DNA of 12,236 nucleotides from CAYVJW01 sp964451885 (GTDB lineage Bacteria; Patescibacteriota; Gracilibacteria; UBA4473). The notes beneath the pieces are model-generated. The model ran no database searches. It was not told the DNA's origin and worked only from the letters and a program-made list of their open reading frames with translations. The position numbers and the translations under genes were made by a program. The stretch lies in assembly GCA_964451885.1 (NCBI GenBank), contig CAYVJW010000042.1, positions 1-12,236 of the forward strand, in the 5' to 3' direction. The stretch's first letter is position 1; every line of letters starts with the position of its first letter. Below, in pieces: positions 1 through 6,800 of the stretch.

Positions 1-132
1 ACAGGCCTGGTTTTCTTGTGACTCATGACGTACTTATCGTTTTTCGGTTAATATTATTATTAAATTTAATTTACTATATTAGTATGAAAAAATAAAAAAC
101 ACAAGAAGCATTGCTAAAATTTTTATGAAGCT

Positions 133-160
133 AAAAAAATATTAATTCATAATTCTTAAT
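133..160 (-). terminator. Weak AT-rich terminator of leuA
   Basis: Read on the minus strand, the leuA stop codon lies within a 5-bp stem (ATTAA/TTAAT, ten-base loop) followed by A and a run of seven T. The stem has no G-C pairs, so this is only a plausible intrinsic terminator. The remaining bases 1-132 are AT-rich and show no gene or clear structure. Confidence 0.35.
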
Positions 161-1667
161 CTGCCCCTTGATTTATCACCTCCAAATACGCCAATATCGA
201 AGCTTTCACGATATCACAATCTCCGGCCTTAGCCGTAAAAACCTGTCCATTTTCTGTCTCCAAACGCACCTTCACAATCGCCTGGGCATCAAGGCCGGAA
301 GTCACGCTATCCATAGCAAATTCAGTCAGCCGACCGTGCTTTCCGCAGGTCGCTTCAATCGCCTGATAAGCCGCATCTACCATGCCGGTACCGGTTTTTT
401 CGGAAGTTGAAGATTTTCCTGTTTCTGTATTTTGAAGCTTAATCTTTGCTCTGGAAGTTTTAGTATTACTTGAAAAAACTTCAAAATCTTCTAAAATCCA
501 GAGTTTTTTTCTTCCTTCTTCTCCCATCATTAGTACATCCAGATCCGCATCTGTCACTTCTTTTTTATGGTCGGCAAGGTTCTTGAATTTTTCGAAAACC
601 TCATTCAGCTTTTTTTCCGAAATATTATATCCCATTTCTTCCAGGCGTACTTTCAGAGCCGCCCGGCCGGAATGTTTCCCCAGGACGATTTCCATCTTTT
701 CTACACCGACCGACTCAGGAGTCAGGATTTCATAAGTTTCACGATGAGCTAGTATCCCGTGCTGATGAATCCCTGCTTCATGCGCAAAAGCATTTCGCCC
801 CACGATTGCCTTATTTGCCTGGATACGCTGCGTAGTAATCTGCTCCAAAAGCTTCGCGGTTCGAAAAATTTCTGTCGTGTTGATTCCTGTTTTCAGATGA
901 AAAAAATCCTCTCGAGTTCGCAGCGCCATAACCACCTCTTCCAAAGCTGCATTTCCGGCTCGTTCACCGATACCGTTTATTGTACATTCAATCTGCCGGG
1001 CTCCACTACTCACCCCTGCTAATGAATTTGCCGCGGCTAATCCCAGGTCATTGTGGCAATGCGTTGAAAAAATAGCCTTATTTCCGTTCCTCACATTTTT
1101 GATCAAATACTCCATCAAATTCCCGAATTCAGCCGGCGTCAAATATCCCACCGTATCCGGAATATTGATCGTATCTGCCCCCGCATCGATCACCGCCTCA
1201 ATAACCTTCACCAAAAAACATCGGTCAGACCTCCCCGCATCCTCAGGAGAAAAATCAACACGGCCACATAAGCTTTTTGCATGCTTTACTCCTTTTACTG
1301 CCATTATCAGGATTTGATCCGGCGTTTTTTTGAGCTTAAACTTCATATGAACAGGACTCGTAGCCAAAAAGGTATGAATCCGCGGTTTTTTCGCCTCTTT
1401 TACCGCCTCCCAGGATGTCTGGATATCCTTCTCCATAGCCCGAGCAAGTCCGCAAACTTCCGTTTTTTTCAAAGTTTTTGCAATCCGCTGAACCGAAGCA
1501 AAATCATCAGGGCTGGCAATAGGAAACCCGGCCTCGATCACATCTATCCCCAACCTTTCAAGTTGCACAGCCATCCGAATCTTCTCATCCAGATTCATAG
1601 AAAACCCCGGAGCCTGTTCTCCGTCCCGGAGAGTCGTATCGAATATTTTTACATAGTTTTTATTCAT
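156..1667 (-). CDS. leuA: 2-isopropylmalate synthase
   Basis: Catalyses the first committed step of leucine synthesis, condensing acetyl-CoA with 2-oxoisovalerate. The 503 residues match full-length bacterial LeuA. The N-terminal HMGL-like TIM barrel begins with FDTTLRDGEQ (residues 9-18). Metal ligands are D10, H203 and H205 in HCHNDLG, and N239 in GIGERAGNA. The linker region holds HEAGIHQHG (296-304) and GKHSGRAAL (330-338). The C-terminal region (about 390-503) looks like the LeuA dimer/allosteric domain that binds leucine in this family, so feedback inhibition is likely. The ATG at 1667 fits the family start; no Shine-Dalgarno precedes it. No leuB, leuC or leuD is in the window, so the gene stands alone and diverges from ssb. 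The closely related homocitrate and citramalate synthases are alternatives, but the sequence reads as typical LeuA. Confidence 0.95.
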   Translation of the reverse strand: MNKNYVKIFDTTLRDGEQAPGFSMNLDEKIRMAVQLERLGIDVIEAGFPIASPDDFASVQRIAKTLKKTEVCGLARAMEKDIQTSWEAVKEAKKPRIHTFLATSPVHMKFKLKKTPDQILIMAVKGVKHAKSLCGRVDFSPEDAGRSDRCFLVKVIEAVIDAGADTINIPDTVGYLTPAEFGNLMEYLIKNVRNGNKAIFSTHCHNDLGLAAANSLAGVSSGARQIECTINGIGERAGNAALEEVVMALRTREDFFHLKTGINTTEIFRTAKLLEQITTQRIQANKAIVGRNAFAHEAGIHQHGILAHRETYEILTPESVGVEKMEIVLGKHSGRAALKVRLEEMGYNISEKKLNEVFEKFKNLADHKKEVTDADLDVLMMGEEGRKKLWILEDFEVFSSNTKTSRAKIKLQNTETGKSSTSEKTGTGMVDAAYQAIEATCGKHGRLTEFAMDSVTSGLDAQAIVKVRLETENGQVFTAKAGDCDIVKASILAYLEVINQGAD

Positions 1668-1693
1668 TTATTCAAGAGAAATTAACAGAATCT

Positions 1694-1733
1694 AAGTGTA
1701 AAAGTCAGAAGTTAAAAGTCAAAAGTAACAAGT
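1694..1733. repeat. Heptad AAGT repeat upstream of leuA
   Basis: The tetramer AAGT recurs six times on the plus strand, starting at 1694, 1702, 1709, 1716, 1723 and 1730. The last five copies are exactly seven bases apart, with variable triplets between them. The array lies in the leuA/ssb intergenic region and overlaps the candidate leuA promoter. Confidence 0.75.
1695..1722 (-). promoter_or_regulatory. Candidate leuA promoter
   Basis: On the minus strand TTGACT (1717-1722) and TACACT (1695-1700) are separated by 16 bases, which would start transcription about 20 bases before the leuA ATG. The -35 hexamer and spacer are made of the AAGT heptad repeat. A TTGACA further upstream (near 1775-1780) has no good -10 at normal spacing. 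This is a match by eye. Confidence 0.35.
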
Positions 1734-1829
1734 GGGTGATTGAATTTATTAATAACTTATAACTTAGTCGCAGTCTGTCAACACAAAAAATTTGTACTCT
1801 ACCATATATACCTTAGAATTTTTTCGGCC

Positions 1830-1835
1830 TATAAT
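1830..1835 (+). promoter_or_regulatory. Candidate -10 element of ssb
   Basis: A perfect TATAAT lies 21 bases before the ssb ATG, implying a leader of about 15 bases. No convincing -35 is seen at 17 bases. A weaker alternative is TTGTAC (1792-1797) with TAGAAT (1814-1819). There is no Shine-Dalgarno, only AAAG beside the ATG. Confidence 0.4.
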
Positions 1836-1856
1836 ATTTTTTAATTTTATTTAAAG

Positions 1857-2312
1857 ATGAACTCATTGAACAAGGCGCAAATCATTGGAAACCTTACGAG
1901 GGATCCGGACCTCAGAAAGACCAAAAACGGCCAGTCGGTCTGTACTGTCGGAGTAGCAACTAACCGTTCGTGGACAGACTCTACGGGAGACAAACATGAG
2001 GAGGCGGAATTTCACAGTGTGGTATGCTGGGGAAGATTGGCAGAAATCGTTGCTGATTTTTTAAAGAAAGGTTCAAAAGTATTTTTTGAAGGAAGGCTCC
2101 GAACCCGAAACTGGGAAGATGAGAGCGGCATAAAACATTATCGGACGGAAATCATAGCCGATGATATGATTATTTTAGGGCCAAAAAGTGGGGGCGGAGG
2201 TGCCGCCGCCGGAGGCGGAGGAGAACTCGAATCCGCACTGAACGTAGAAGAAGCGCCGTCCCCGGAAGACAATCCGGAAAAGAAAGCTTCTGCGGAAGAC
2301 CTACCGTTTTAG
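1857..2312 (+). CDS. ssb: Single-stranded DNA-binding protein
   Basis: Coats single-stranded DNA during replication, recombination and repair. The 151 residues have the usual bacterial SSB plan. An OB fold spans residues 1 to about 108, opening MNSLNKAQIIGNLTRDPDLR and including the conserved EFHSVVCWGRLAEI stretch (51-64), which suggests a homotetramer-forming SSB. A short Gly/Ala linker (112-122) is followed by an acidic tail ending EDLPF, the C-terminal tip that in this family docks partner proteins. The gene forms a single unit, divergent from leuA and 118 bases before ndk; it is not next to rpsF or rpsR as in many bacteria. The ATG is chosen because the family motif starts at once; a recognisable ribosome-binding site is missing. 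Confidence 0.95.
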   Translation: MNSLNKAQIIGNLTRDPDLRKTKNGQSVCTVGVATNRSWTDSTGDKHEEAEFHSVVCWGRLAEIVADFLKKGSKVFFEGRLRTRNWEDESGIKHYRTEIIADDMIILGPKSGGGGAAAGGGGELESALNVEEAPSPEDNPEKKASAEDLPF

Positions 2313-2322
2313 TCGAAAGTTG

Positions 2323-2388
2323 TTTCTCGTAGATACTGAAGCTTCCAAGGTAATAGAGTTCTCGAAAGTGACGCTTGGGAACGAGGAG
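2323..2388 (+). other. Possible structured RNA element between ssb and ndk
   Basis: Two helices can form: 2323-2330 with 2381-2388 (8 pairs, two G-U) and 2343-2349 with 2374-2380 (7 pairs, one G-U). Their 3' strands are contiguous and the 5' side has a 12-base bulge. The loop is 24 bases. TCGAAAGT occurs twice (2313-2320 and 2362-2369). There is no T run after it, so it is not a standard terminator. Chance folding is possible. Confidence 0.3.
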
Positions 2389-2395
2389 TTATAAT
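2368..2395 (+). promoter_or_regulatory. Candidate ndk promoter
   Basis: GTGACG (2368-2373) and a perfect TATAAT (2390-2395) lie 16 bases apart. A start near 2402 would give a leader of about 29 bases before the ndk ATG. The -35 hexamer is weak (4 of 6). No Shine-Dalgarno is visible before ndk. Confidence 0.4.
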
Positions 2396-2430
2396 TGTGT
2401 GTAAAAAAATATTCAATATTCTAATCAATT

Positions 2431-2910
2431 ATGGAAAGTTCCCTTGTCCTTATCAAGCCCGATGGTGTTCAGCGCGGGTTAACAGGCGAAATCATTACAC
2501 GATTTGAAAGAAAAGGCTTAAAACTTGCCGGTTTAAAAATGGTGCATTTAAAAGATGCTGTTCTTCGAGAACATTATGCACATGTAATAGATGAGCCTTT
2601 TTTCGAGGAATTATCCTATTTTATGAGCTCAAGCCCTTTAGTGGCACTTTGCCTGGAAGGGATAGACGCTGTGGAAGTAGTCCGCAAAATCTGCGGAATT
2701 AAAAGCACAGAGTTCGGGTCAATCCGGGGAGATTTCTCCCTCTCACCCCAAAGAAACCTCGTCCACAGCTCGGATTCAGCCGAAACAGCCAAACGGGAAA
2801 TTGAACGGTTTTTTACCAAAGACGAAATGTTCGAGTATGACAAAGATGAGTGGAAGCATGTGTATTCGGAGAGTGAGAAACAAAAGATAAAGAGATATTC
2901 AACATCATAA
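2431..2910 (+). CDS. ndk: Nucleoside diphosphate kinase
   Basis: Transfers the gamma-phosphate from ATP to nucleoside diphosphates through a phosphohistidine. The 159 residues are slightly longer than the usual 135-150. Family motifs are LVLIKPDGVQRG (5-16, with K9), HYAHVIDEPFF (48-58), SIRGDF (97-102, with R99) and the active-site segment NLVHSSDS (109-116) with the phospho-acceptor H112. The usual TNP-containing loop before RGDF is replaced by KSTEFGS, and a charged C-terminal extension of about 25 residues follows the core. The catalytic residues look intact, so activity is expected. The ATG at 2431 fits the family start; it has no Shine-Dalgarno. The gene appears to be transcribed alone. 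Confidence 0.93.
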   Translation: MESSLVLIKPDGVQRGLTGEIITRFERKGLKLAGLKMVHLKDAVLREHYAHVIDEPFFEELSYFMSSSPLVALCLEGIDAVEVVRKICGIKSTEFGSIRGDFSLSPQRNLVHSSDSAETAKREIERFFTKDEMFEYDKDEWKHVYSESEKQKIKRYSTS

Positions 2911-2937
2911 AAAAAACTCCCCCGGCGAACCGGGGGG
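2911..2937 (-). terminator. Hairpin with minus-strand T run after ndk
   Basis: A seven-pair G-C stem (2919-2925 with 2930-2936, extendable by one T-G pair) closes a CGAA loop. On the minus strand it is followed by AG and an eight-base T run, a strong intrinsic terminator for leftward transcripts. For rightward ndk transcripts the hairpin directly follows the stop codon but lacks a T run. It may serve ndk as a 3'-end stabiliser. Confidence 0.65.
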
Positions 2938-3088
2938 AAAGGTCAAAGAACGGGAAAGTATAGCCTGCCTGAAGCAAATTTTTTTGGACTTCTGGCCCGA
3001 TGGCTGATTTCGAGATAAAAAATACATTTTTGGCGATTTTTTAGGTAAGGTAGATATTCTTCTACATCAAAAAAATTTGAGGTACTAC

Positions 3089-3114
3089 AAAAAAACACCC
3101 TGACGGGCGTTTTT
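3089..3114 (-). terminator. Terminator of the 50-codon membrane-protein gene
   Basis: The stem is CCC/GGG with a TGAC loop, one A-C mismatch, then C-G and five A-T pairs. On the minus strand it ends in seven T. It begins one base after the stop codon of the small minus-strand gene. On the plus strand it ends in five T, so it could act in both directions. Confidence 0.75.
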
Positions 3115-3115
3115 G

Positions 3116-3268
3116 TTATTTTCTATTTTCCGAGACGTCCAGGATGCCTAACCATAAAACGGGGCCTCCTAGCCAACAGAAAATCGGATCTTTGTGTTTT
3201 ATTCCGTAGGTGAGTAACAGGGAGCCGATGATGAGGCACCCGCCGATACTGATAGACAGTACGATCAT
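3116..3268 (-). CDS. Small two-helix membrane protein (50 residues)
   Basis: A short gene supported by its signals rather than by homology. The ATG at 3268 follows AAGGAG (3276-3281) with seven bases between. The frame is open for 50 codons, and an intrinsic terminator starts one base after the TAA. A TTGACA-16-TATATT promoter lies upstream at 3404-3431. The product begins MIVLSISIGGCLIIGSLLLT, a hydrophobic stretch (about residues 2-22). A short polar turn (KHKDP) and a second hydrophobic stretch (about 29-44, with two Trp) follow, then a charged end DVSENRK. This suggests a hairpin of two membrane helices. I do not recognise a family. It is one of the few genes outside the central operon with a good Shine-Dalgarno. 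A single-component small membrane regulator or toxin-like peptide is possible but unsupported. Confidence 0.75.
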   Translation of the reverse strand: MIVLSISIGGCLIIGSLLLTYGIKHKDPIFCWLGGPVLWLGILDVSENRK

Positions 3269-3397
3269 GTTGATGCTCCTTATTTATGGTGGATTGAACC
3301 GAAAAAAACGAAAACCGAAAGCCGAAAAAGATCTTGTTTTCCTCCGTTCTTCAGGAGGAATTACTGTGGGTTTAACTTCAAAACCGGAGGTAATTAC
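3269..3397 (-). promoter_or_regulatory. Long leader with alternative pairing segments
   Basis: The inferred minus-strand leader of about 125 bases carries three segments: CCTCCG (3385-3390), TTCCTCC (3354-3360) and CGGAGGAA (3339-3346). The third can pair with either of the other two, 6 or 7 bp. A U-rich stretch with repeated TTTCGG units (about 3300-3329) follows. This could be a regulatory leader; it matches no riboswitch class I recognise. Confidence 0.35.
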
Positions 3398-3403
3398 AGA
3401 GCT

Positions 3404-3431
3404 AATATATAAAAAATATAGATAATGTCAA
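3404..3431 (-). promoter_or_regulatory. Promoter of the small membrane-protein gene
   Basis: On the minus strand a perfect TTGACA (3426-3431) and TATATT (3404-3409) are separated by 16 bases. This is a strong sigma-70-like match, directed at the small gene that starts at 3268. Confidence 0.65.
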
Positions 3432-3479
3432 ATCGAACATTTAAAAAACACTTTCTATTTTTATAGTGATAAATATTTG

Positions 3480-3507
3480 TATAATCAGTATGTTTGATTT
3501 GCTATGA
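3480..3507 (+). promoter_or_regulatory. -10 element and five-codon leader ORF before the SLH/RlpA/CAP gene
   Basis: A perfect TATAAT (3480-3485) has no good -35. Five bases later ATG (3490) opens a five-codon frame (MFDLL) that stops at 3505-3507. Its TGA overlaps the ATG (3504) of the large gene as ATGA. No Shine-Dalgarno precedes 3504, so re-initiation after the mini-ORF is a possible way to start translation. Confidence 0.35.
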
Positions 3508-5954
3508 CAAAAATACTTCAACAGTTCGCAATGATTTGGATTTTTGGGATAATTTTGTCCCCATCCCTTTCCTCTGCCAAATTCGCCGATATAGACACAA
3601 CCCACCCCCACTTCCACGCCATCGACGAACTGGAAAAGAAAGAAATCATAAAGGGATACCAAAGGGACGGAAAGGTTTATTTTCTTTCCCGGCAAAAAGT
3701 AAATCGTGCCGAAGCATTAAAAATATTGGTATTGAGCGCCGAAATCCCCCATGAAAAAACTCGGGGGTTAACCTTTCCTGATGTGCCCACGCCAGCCTGG
3801 TTTTCCGAATACGTCCAAGCTGCCGTAGATCAGAAAATAGTAGAAGGCTATCCAGACGGAATGTTCCGTCCAGAAAGGAATGTTTCCCGGACAGAGTTTC
3901 TTAAAATGATGGTCGTATCCTTTGATATCCCCACAGAAGAAATACAGGAAGGAGAAGAATGGTTTCGTCCTTTTTTTAATGCGGCGGTAAATTTAAATCT
4001 ATTGGACGGCCCTCATATTTCCCCATACGAATCTCTTTCTCGTGGAGAAATCGCAGAGCTTATTTACCGGGCCCAAAAATTGAAACCCGATAATTTTTCG
4101 TCCAGATACATATACTCCGGAGAAGGAAAAGTCAGCTTTTACGACAAAGGATTTGCCGGCAAACTTACCGCTAACGGAGAGATTTATGATCCCATGGATT
4201 TGACAGCCGCCCACAGAACGCTTCCCTTTGATACCCGGCTTAAAGTTGAAAATCAAAAAGGGGATTTTGTAATAGTACGTATTAATGACCGCGGACCTTA
4301 CATTGAGCATAGGGTACTGGATTTATCCAGGAAAGCATTTGAGCGTTTAGCGCTCGCTTCCGAAGGAGTGATAGACGTTAAATTTGAAGTTTATTCAGAT
4401 ACTGCAGATGATAATCCCGTCATCCCGGAACAAATTCGATCAAAACTATCTTCCCAATCAAAAAACACAAAAGTCCCGGACTCATTAGCGGAAGTTTTTT
4501 CACGGAACCGTACGGTTCCAAAACCTGAAGAAGATGAAATAGACGTTTCCGAACCTGCCAAGAAGCCGAACAGAAGAAGAAAAGTAACAACACCATATCT
4601 GGGAGGATCAATTACCCAACTCTCGAAAGATTTCTTTGAAAACGCCTTGCTCAGAAGGGAAATTCCACTAAAAATCGAAGTCGGCACTGTATTAAAAGTA
4701 GAAGGCACGGCCCCGGAATTCGGCAGGAGGGAAGCCACTATTTTTCTGCAGAACTCAAAAACCAAGAAACAAACACATTTTGCCTCTCCCGTTTCCGGAA
4801 AAAATTTTTCTATCCCGGTATTTTTTATGGAACCGGGGAATTATGAGATAGGGCTTGTTTTTAATGATCAGATAGAGTCTCGTGTGGGGAAAGTCGAAGT
4901 AATAAAACCAAAACGATCCCGGAAGTTTCGAGCTTCAAAAGTGAAATTTACAACCAATTTATATGCCCGGATTGTTTCAGAAGAATCAAAAGTTATTTTT
5001 GATTGGAAATCGGGGGAAAACTTTTTGACAAAAATTGTTTTTTCTCAGGAGTCAAACAAAAGAATCCTTTTACTAGAAGATGGATTATCAGAAATATCGC
5101 TTCCTTATGATTTTTTCAATACCTTCAAAGTCGATGAAAAACTAGCCATTGACATATATCAAGCCGGATCAAGAGATGGAACGCTTGCAAACCAGGAAAC
5201 CAACTGGAAAAAAGCTGATTTCCGTAATTATATCTTGCGGCCAGGCTTCCCTGATACGGAGAAAGAAGAAATATCCGTCCATGATTTCCCCCGTTTTTTA
5301 AAAACACTGGGTAAGGTAGTGCTCAAAGGAAAAGTTTTATCTCCCGATATAATATTATCCGAAGACATATTTTTGATTGGTCCCAAGGGAAAAGTTTCAA
5401 ACCATCCCATTAAAAAAGAAGGCGATGATTTTTCATTTTCTTTCAAACCGAATGAGTACGGGACTTACATACTGGAAATAGTATCAAATAAAGGAGAAGT
5501 CCTTTTCAACAGGGGAATGTATTTTTCAAAAGCTCCGGTCCTGCCGGTAGCTCATTGGAAACAAACTTATTCCCGGTCATTTTCAGCCACAGGCCATCGA
5601 AACTGGATTAACCGCCTGAGAAAAAAATATCATTTTCCACGGCTTGCAGCAAGCAAGGAATTGAACGATTTTGCCCAGTTATACGCCGATAAAATGGCGC
5701 ATCAAAATTATATTTCCCATATAACCCCGGAAGGGTTTGACCTAAAGAAAAGGATTAAAATGGCGAAATTGCCAATGGGAGAATACGGAGAAAACTTAAG
5801 TTTCGGCACAACCTATCAGCTCGCCCTCAACGGCCTGGAAAATTCCGGCTCCCACCGCCAGAATATGCTCCATCGAAAGTGGAAGCGTGTAGGTGTTGGG
5901 TTGGCGAAAAATGAGAAAGGGGAGTATTATGTGGTGCAGGTTTTTGGGAAGTAA
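3504..5954 (+). CDS. Exported SLH / RlpA-like / CAP multidomain protein
   Basis: An 816-residue cell-surface protein. Residues 1-25 form a signal peptide ending SLSSA before KFAD. Three S-layer-homology repeats follow (about 26-82, 88-143 and 150-194; FADI, FPDV and GYPDGMFRPE are typical), which would anchor it to the wall or S-layer. Residues 205-298 are an RlpA-like double-psi beta-barrel with GKVSFYDKGFAGKLTANGE, AAHRTLPFDTRL (H237) and VRINDRGPY (D262), the residues linked to peptidoglycan lytic transglycosylase activity in RlpA. Residues 300-365 are a charged linker, and 380-680 look beta-rich and possibly Ig-like. A CAP/SCP domain (about 690-816) carries H739, GEN (762-764) and SGSHRQNML with H784. 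I infer a wall-remodelling or adhesion factor. The order SLH-RlpA-CAP in one chain is unusual. No cell-wall sorting signal is seen. Confidence 0.85.
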   Translation: MTKILQQFAMIWIFGIILSPSLSSAKFADIDTTHPHFHAIDELEKKEIIKGYQRDGKVYFLSRQKVNRAEALKILVLSAEIPHEKTRGLTFPDVPTPAWFSEYVQAAVDQKIVEGYPDGMFRPERNVSRTEFLKMMVVSFDIPTEEIQEGEEWFRPFFNAAVNLNLLDGPHISPYESLSRGEIAELIYRAQKLKPDNFSSRYIYSGEGKVSFYDKGFAGKLTANGEIYDPMDLTAAHRTLPFDTRLKVENQKGDFVIVRINDRGPYIEHRVLDLSRKAFERLALASEGVIDVKFEVYSDTADDNPVIPEQIRSKLSSQSKNTKVPDSLAEVFSRNRTVPKPEEDEIDVSEPAKKPNRRRKVTTPYLGGSITQLSKDFFENALLRREIPLKIEVGTVLKVEGTAPEFGRREATIFLQNSKTKKQTHFASPVSGKNFSIPVFFMEPGNYEIGLVFNDQIESRVGKVEVIKPKRSRKFRASKVKFTTNLYARIVSEESKVIFDWKSGENFLTKIVFSQESNKRILLLEDGLSEISLPYDFFNTFKVDEKLAIDIYQAGSRDGTLANQETNWKKADFRNYILRPGFPDTEKEEISVHDFPRFLKTLGKVVLKGKVLSPDIILSEDIFLIGPKGKVSNHPIKKEGDDFSFSFKPNEYGTYILEIVSNKGEVLFNRGMYFSKAPVLPVAHWKQTYSRSFSATGHRNWINRLRKKYHFPRLAASKELNDFAQLYADKMAHQNYISHITPEGFDLKKRIKMAKLPMGEYGENLSFGTTYQLALNGLENSGSHRQNMLHRKWKRVGVGLAKNEKGEYYVVQVFGK

Positions 5955-5987
5955 AAAGGCGCCGGGATCTCTCGATCCAAGCGCCTT
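5953..5987 (-). terminator. Terminator of the five-gene operon
   Basis: AAGGCGC (5956-5962) pairs with GCGCCTT (5981-5987), and an inner GGATC (5965-5969) pairs with GATCC (5974-5978) around a TCTC loop. Read leftward it ends in five T. It lies three bases after the stop codon of the radical SAM gene and reaches into the stop codon of the convergent SLH/RlpA/CAP gene. Confidence 0.85.
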
Positions 5988-5990
5988 CGG

Positions 5991-6800
5991 TTAATGCCTG
6001 TAAGCGAGCTGAAAACCAGTCGCCCGCAGGTCGGTTTCGAATTTCCGGATCCGAGCCTCGTCCGCATCGCGGAAAGACCGGGTACCGGTATGGTGGTCGA
6101 TGTAATTGAGCTTCAGAAAGACTTTTTCCGGAGGGAAGAGCCTTTGGAGTACATTTGCATCGTAGGTGAAACGGGCAAAAGTTACGAAGTTCAATGTCAC
6201 CGGACCGCCATTCCATTCTTTTGTAATTTTGGCGATTTCGGCAAACGTCAGCATGGTGAGGAGGGGGCTCAACCGTCGCCGTTCTTCGTCACTTGTAGTG
6301 TGGCACGAGAACTGGAGGCGGATATTTGCCCCTTCGCTCACCAGGCTATTGAGGAGGGTGAAAAAAAATCGATTTCGTTTCGGACCGGAGGTGGAAACTA
6401 CAAAGCAGAGCTTGGGATATCGTGAATGCAGCTCCCGGATTGCCTGGCAAGTGTTTTCCGGATTGAGCAGGGGATCGCCCATCTGCTTGAAGCACACCTT
6501 CACTTCATCGAAGTCGGAGGGCGAATTTCCCGGTTGGGACATCATCAACTCGACCTGTTCCACGATTTCGTCCCCCGTAAGGGGGCGAAAATGATTGAAT
6601 TCTCTCGTGAAGCAGTAGATACAGCCGATGCCGCACCCAGAACTCACCGAAATGCCGATCTTCCAGACCAGCTTGCCGCTATATTTATCAGTCAGCTTTT
6701 TGTTAGCGGTGAGTACCAGATAGCCGTCTCGCGTTTCCAAACGAAACCCGATACCGTCCCCGATATTCTCAGGGGAGGAAGTCAATCGGAGGTTTTTCAT
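5991..6800 (-). CDS. RlmN-like radical SAM protein without the methyl-transfer cysteines
   Basis: Last gene of the operon, 269 residues. The radical SAM cluster motif CxxxCxxC is CGIGCIYC (C56, C60, C63). The surrounding sequence follows RlmN: the HFRPLTGDEIVEQV segment, QMGDPLLNPEN (106-116), VVSTSGPK (135-142) and FSCHTTSDEERRRLSP (164-179). RlmN proteins are about 350-380 residues. This one lacks most of the N-terminal accessory domain and ends at the point where RlmN continues to its C-terminal catalytic Cys. The other methyl-carrier Cys, just before the cluster, is also absent (ISVSSGC). I infer a radical SAM enzyme with a reaction other than rRNA/tRNA A2 methylation. The chosen ATG overlaps the upstream stop as TAATG and has AGGAG six bases before it. 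An ATG two codons earlier abuts the AGGAG and is less likely. Confidence 0.8.
   Translation of the reverse strand: MKNLRLTSSPENIGDGIGFRLETRDGYLVLTANKKLTDKYSGKLVWKIGISVSSGCGIGCIYCFTREFNHFRPLTGDEIVEQVELMMSQPGNSPSDFDEVKVCFKQMGDPLLNPENTCQAIRELHSRYPKLCFVVSTSGPKRNRFFFTLLNSLVSEGANIRLQFSCHTTSDEERRRLSPLLTMLTFAEIAKITKEWNGGPVTLNFVTFARFTYDANVLQRLFPPEKVFLKLNYIDHHTGTRSFRDADEARIRKFETDLRATGFQLAYRH

Noticed and set aside
1668..1856. T-box or leucine-type attenuator before leuA
   Set aside because: No T-box sequence, no leucine-rich leader peptide and no terminator-antiterminator pair were seen; only the AAGT heptads and a promoter-like match are present.
3210..3425. Plus-strand frame of 71 codons
   Set aside because: It starts with GTG without a ribosome-binding site and runs antisense through the small minus-strand gene's coding region, leader and promoter, which have better signals.
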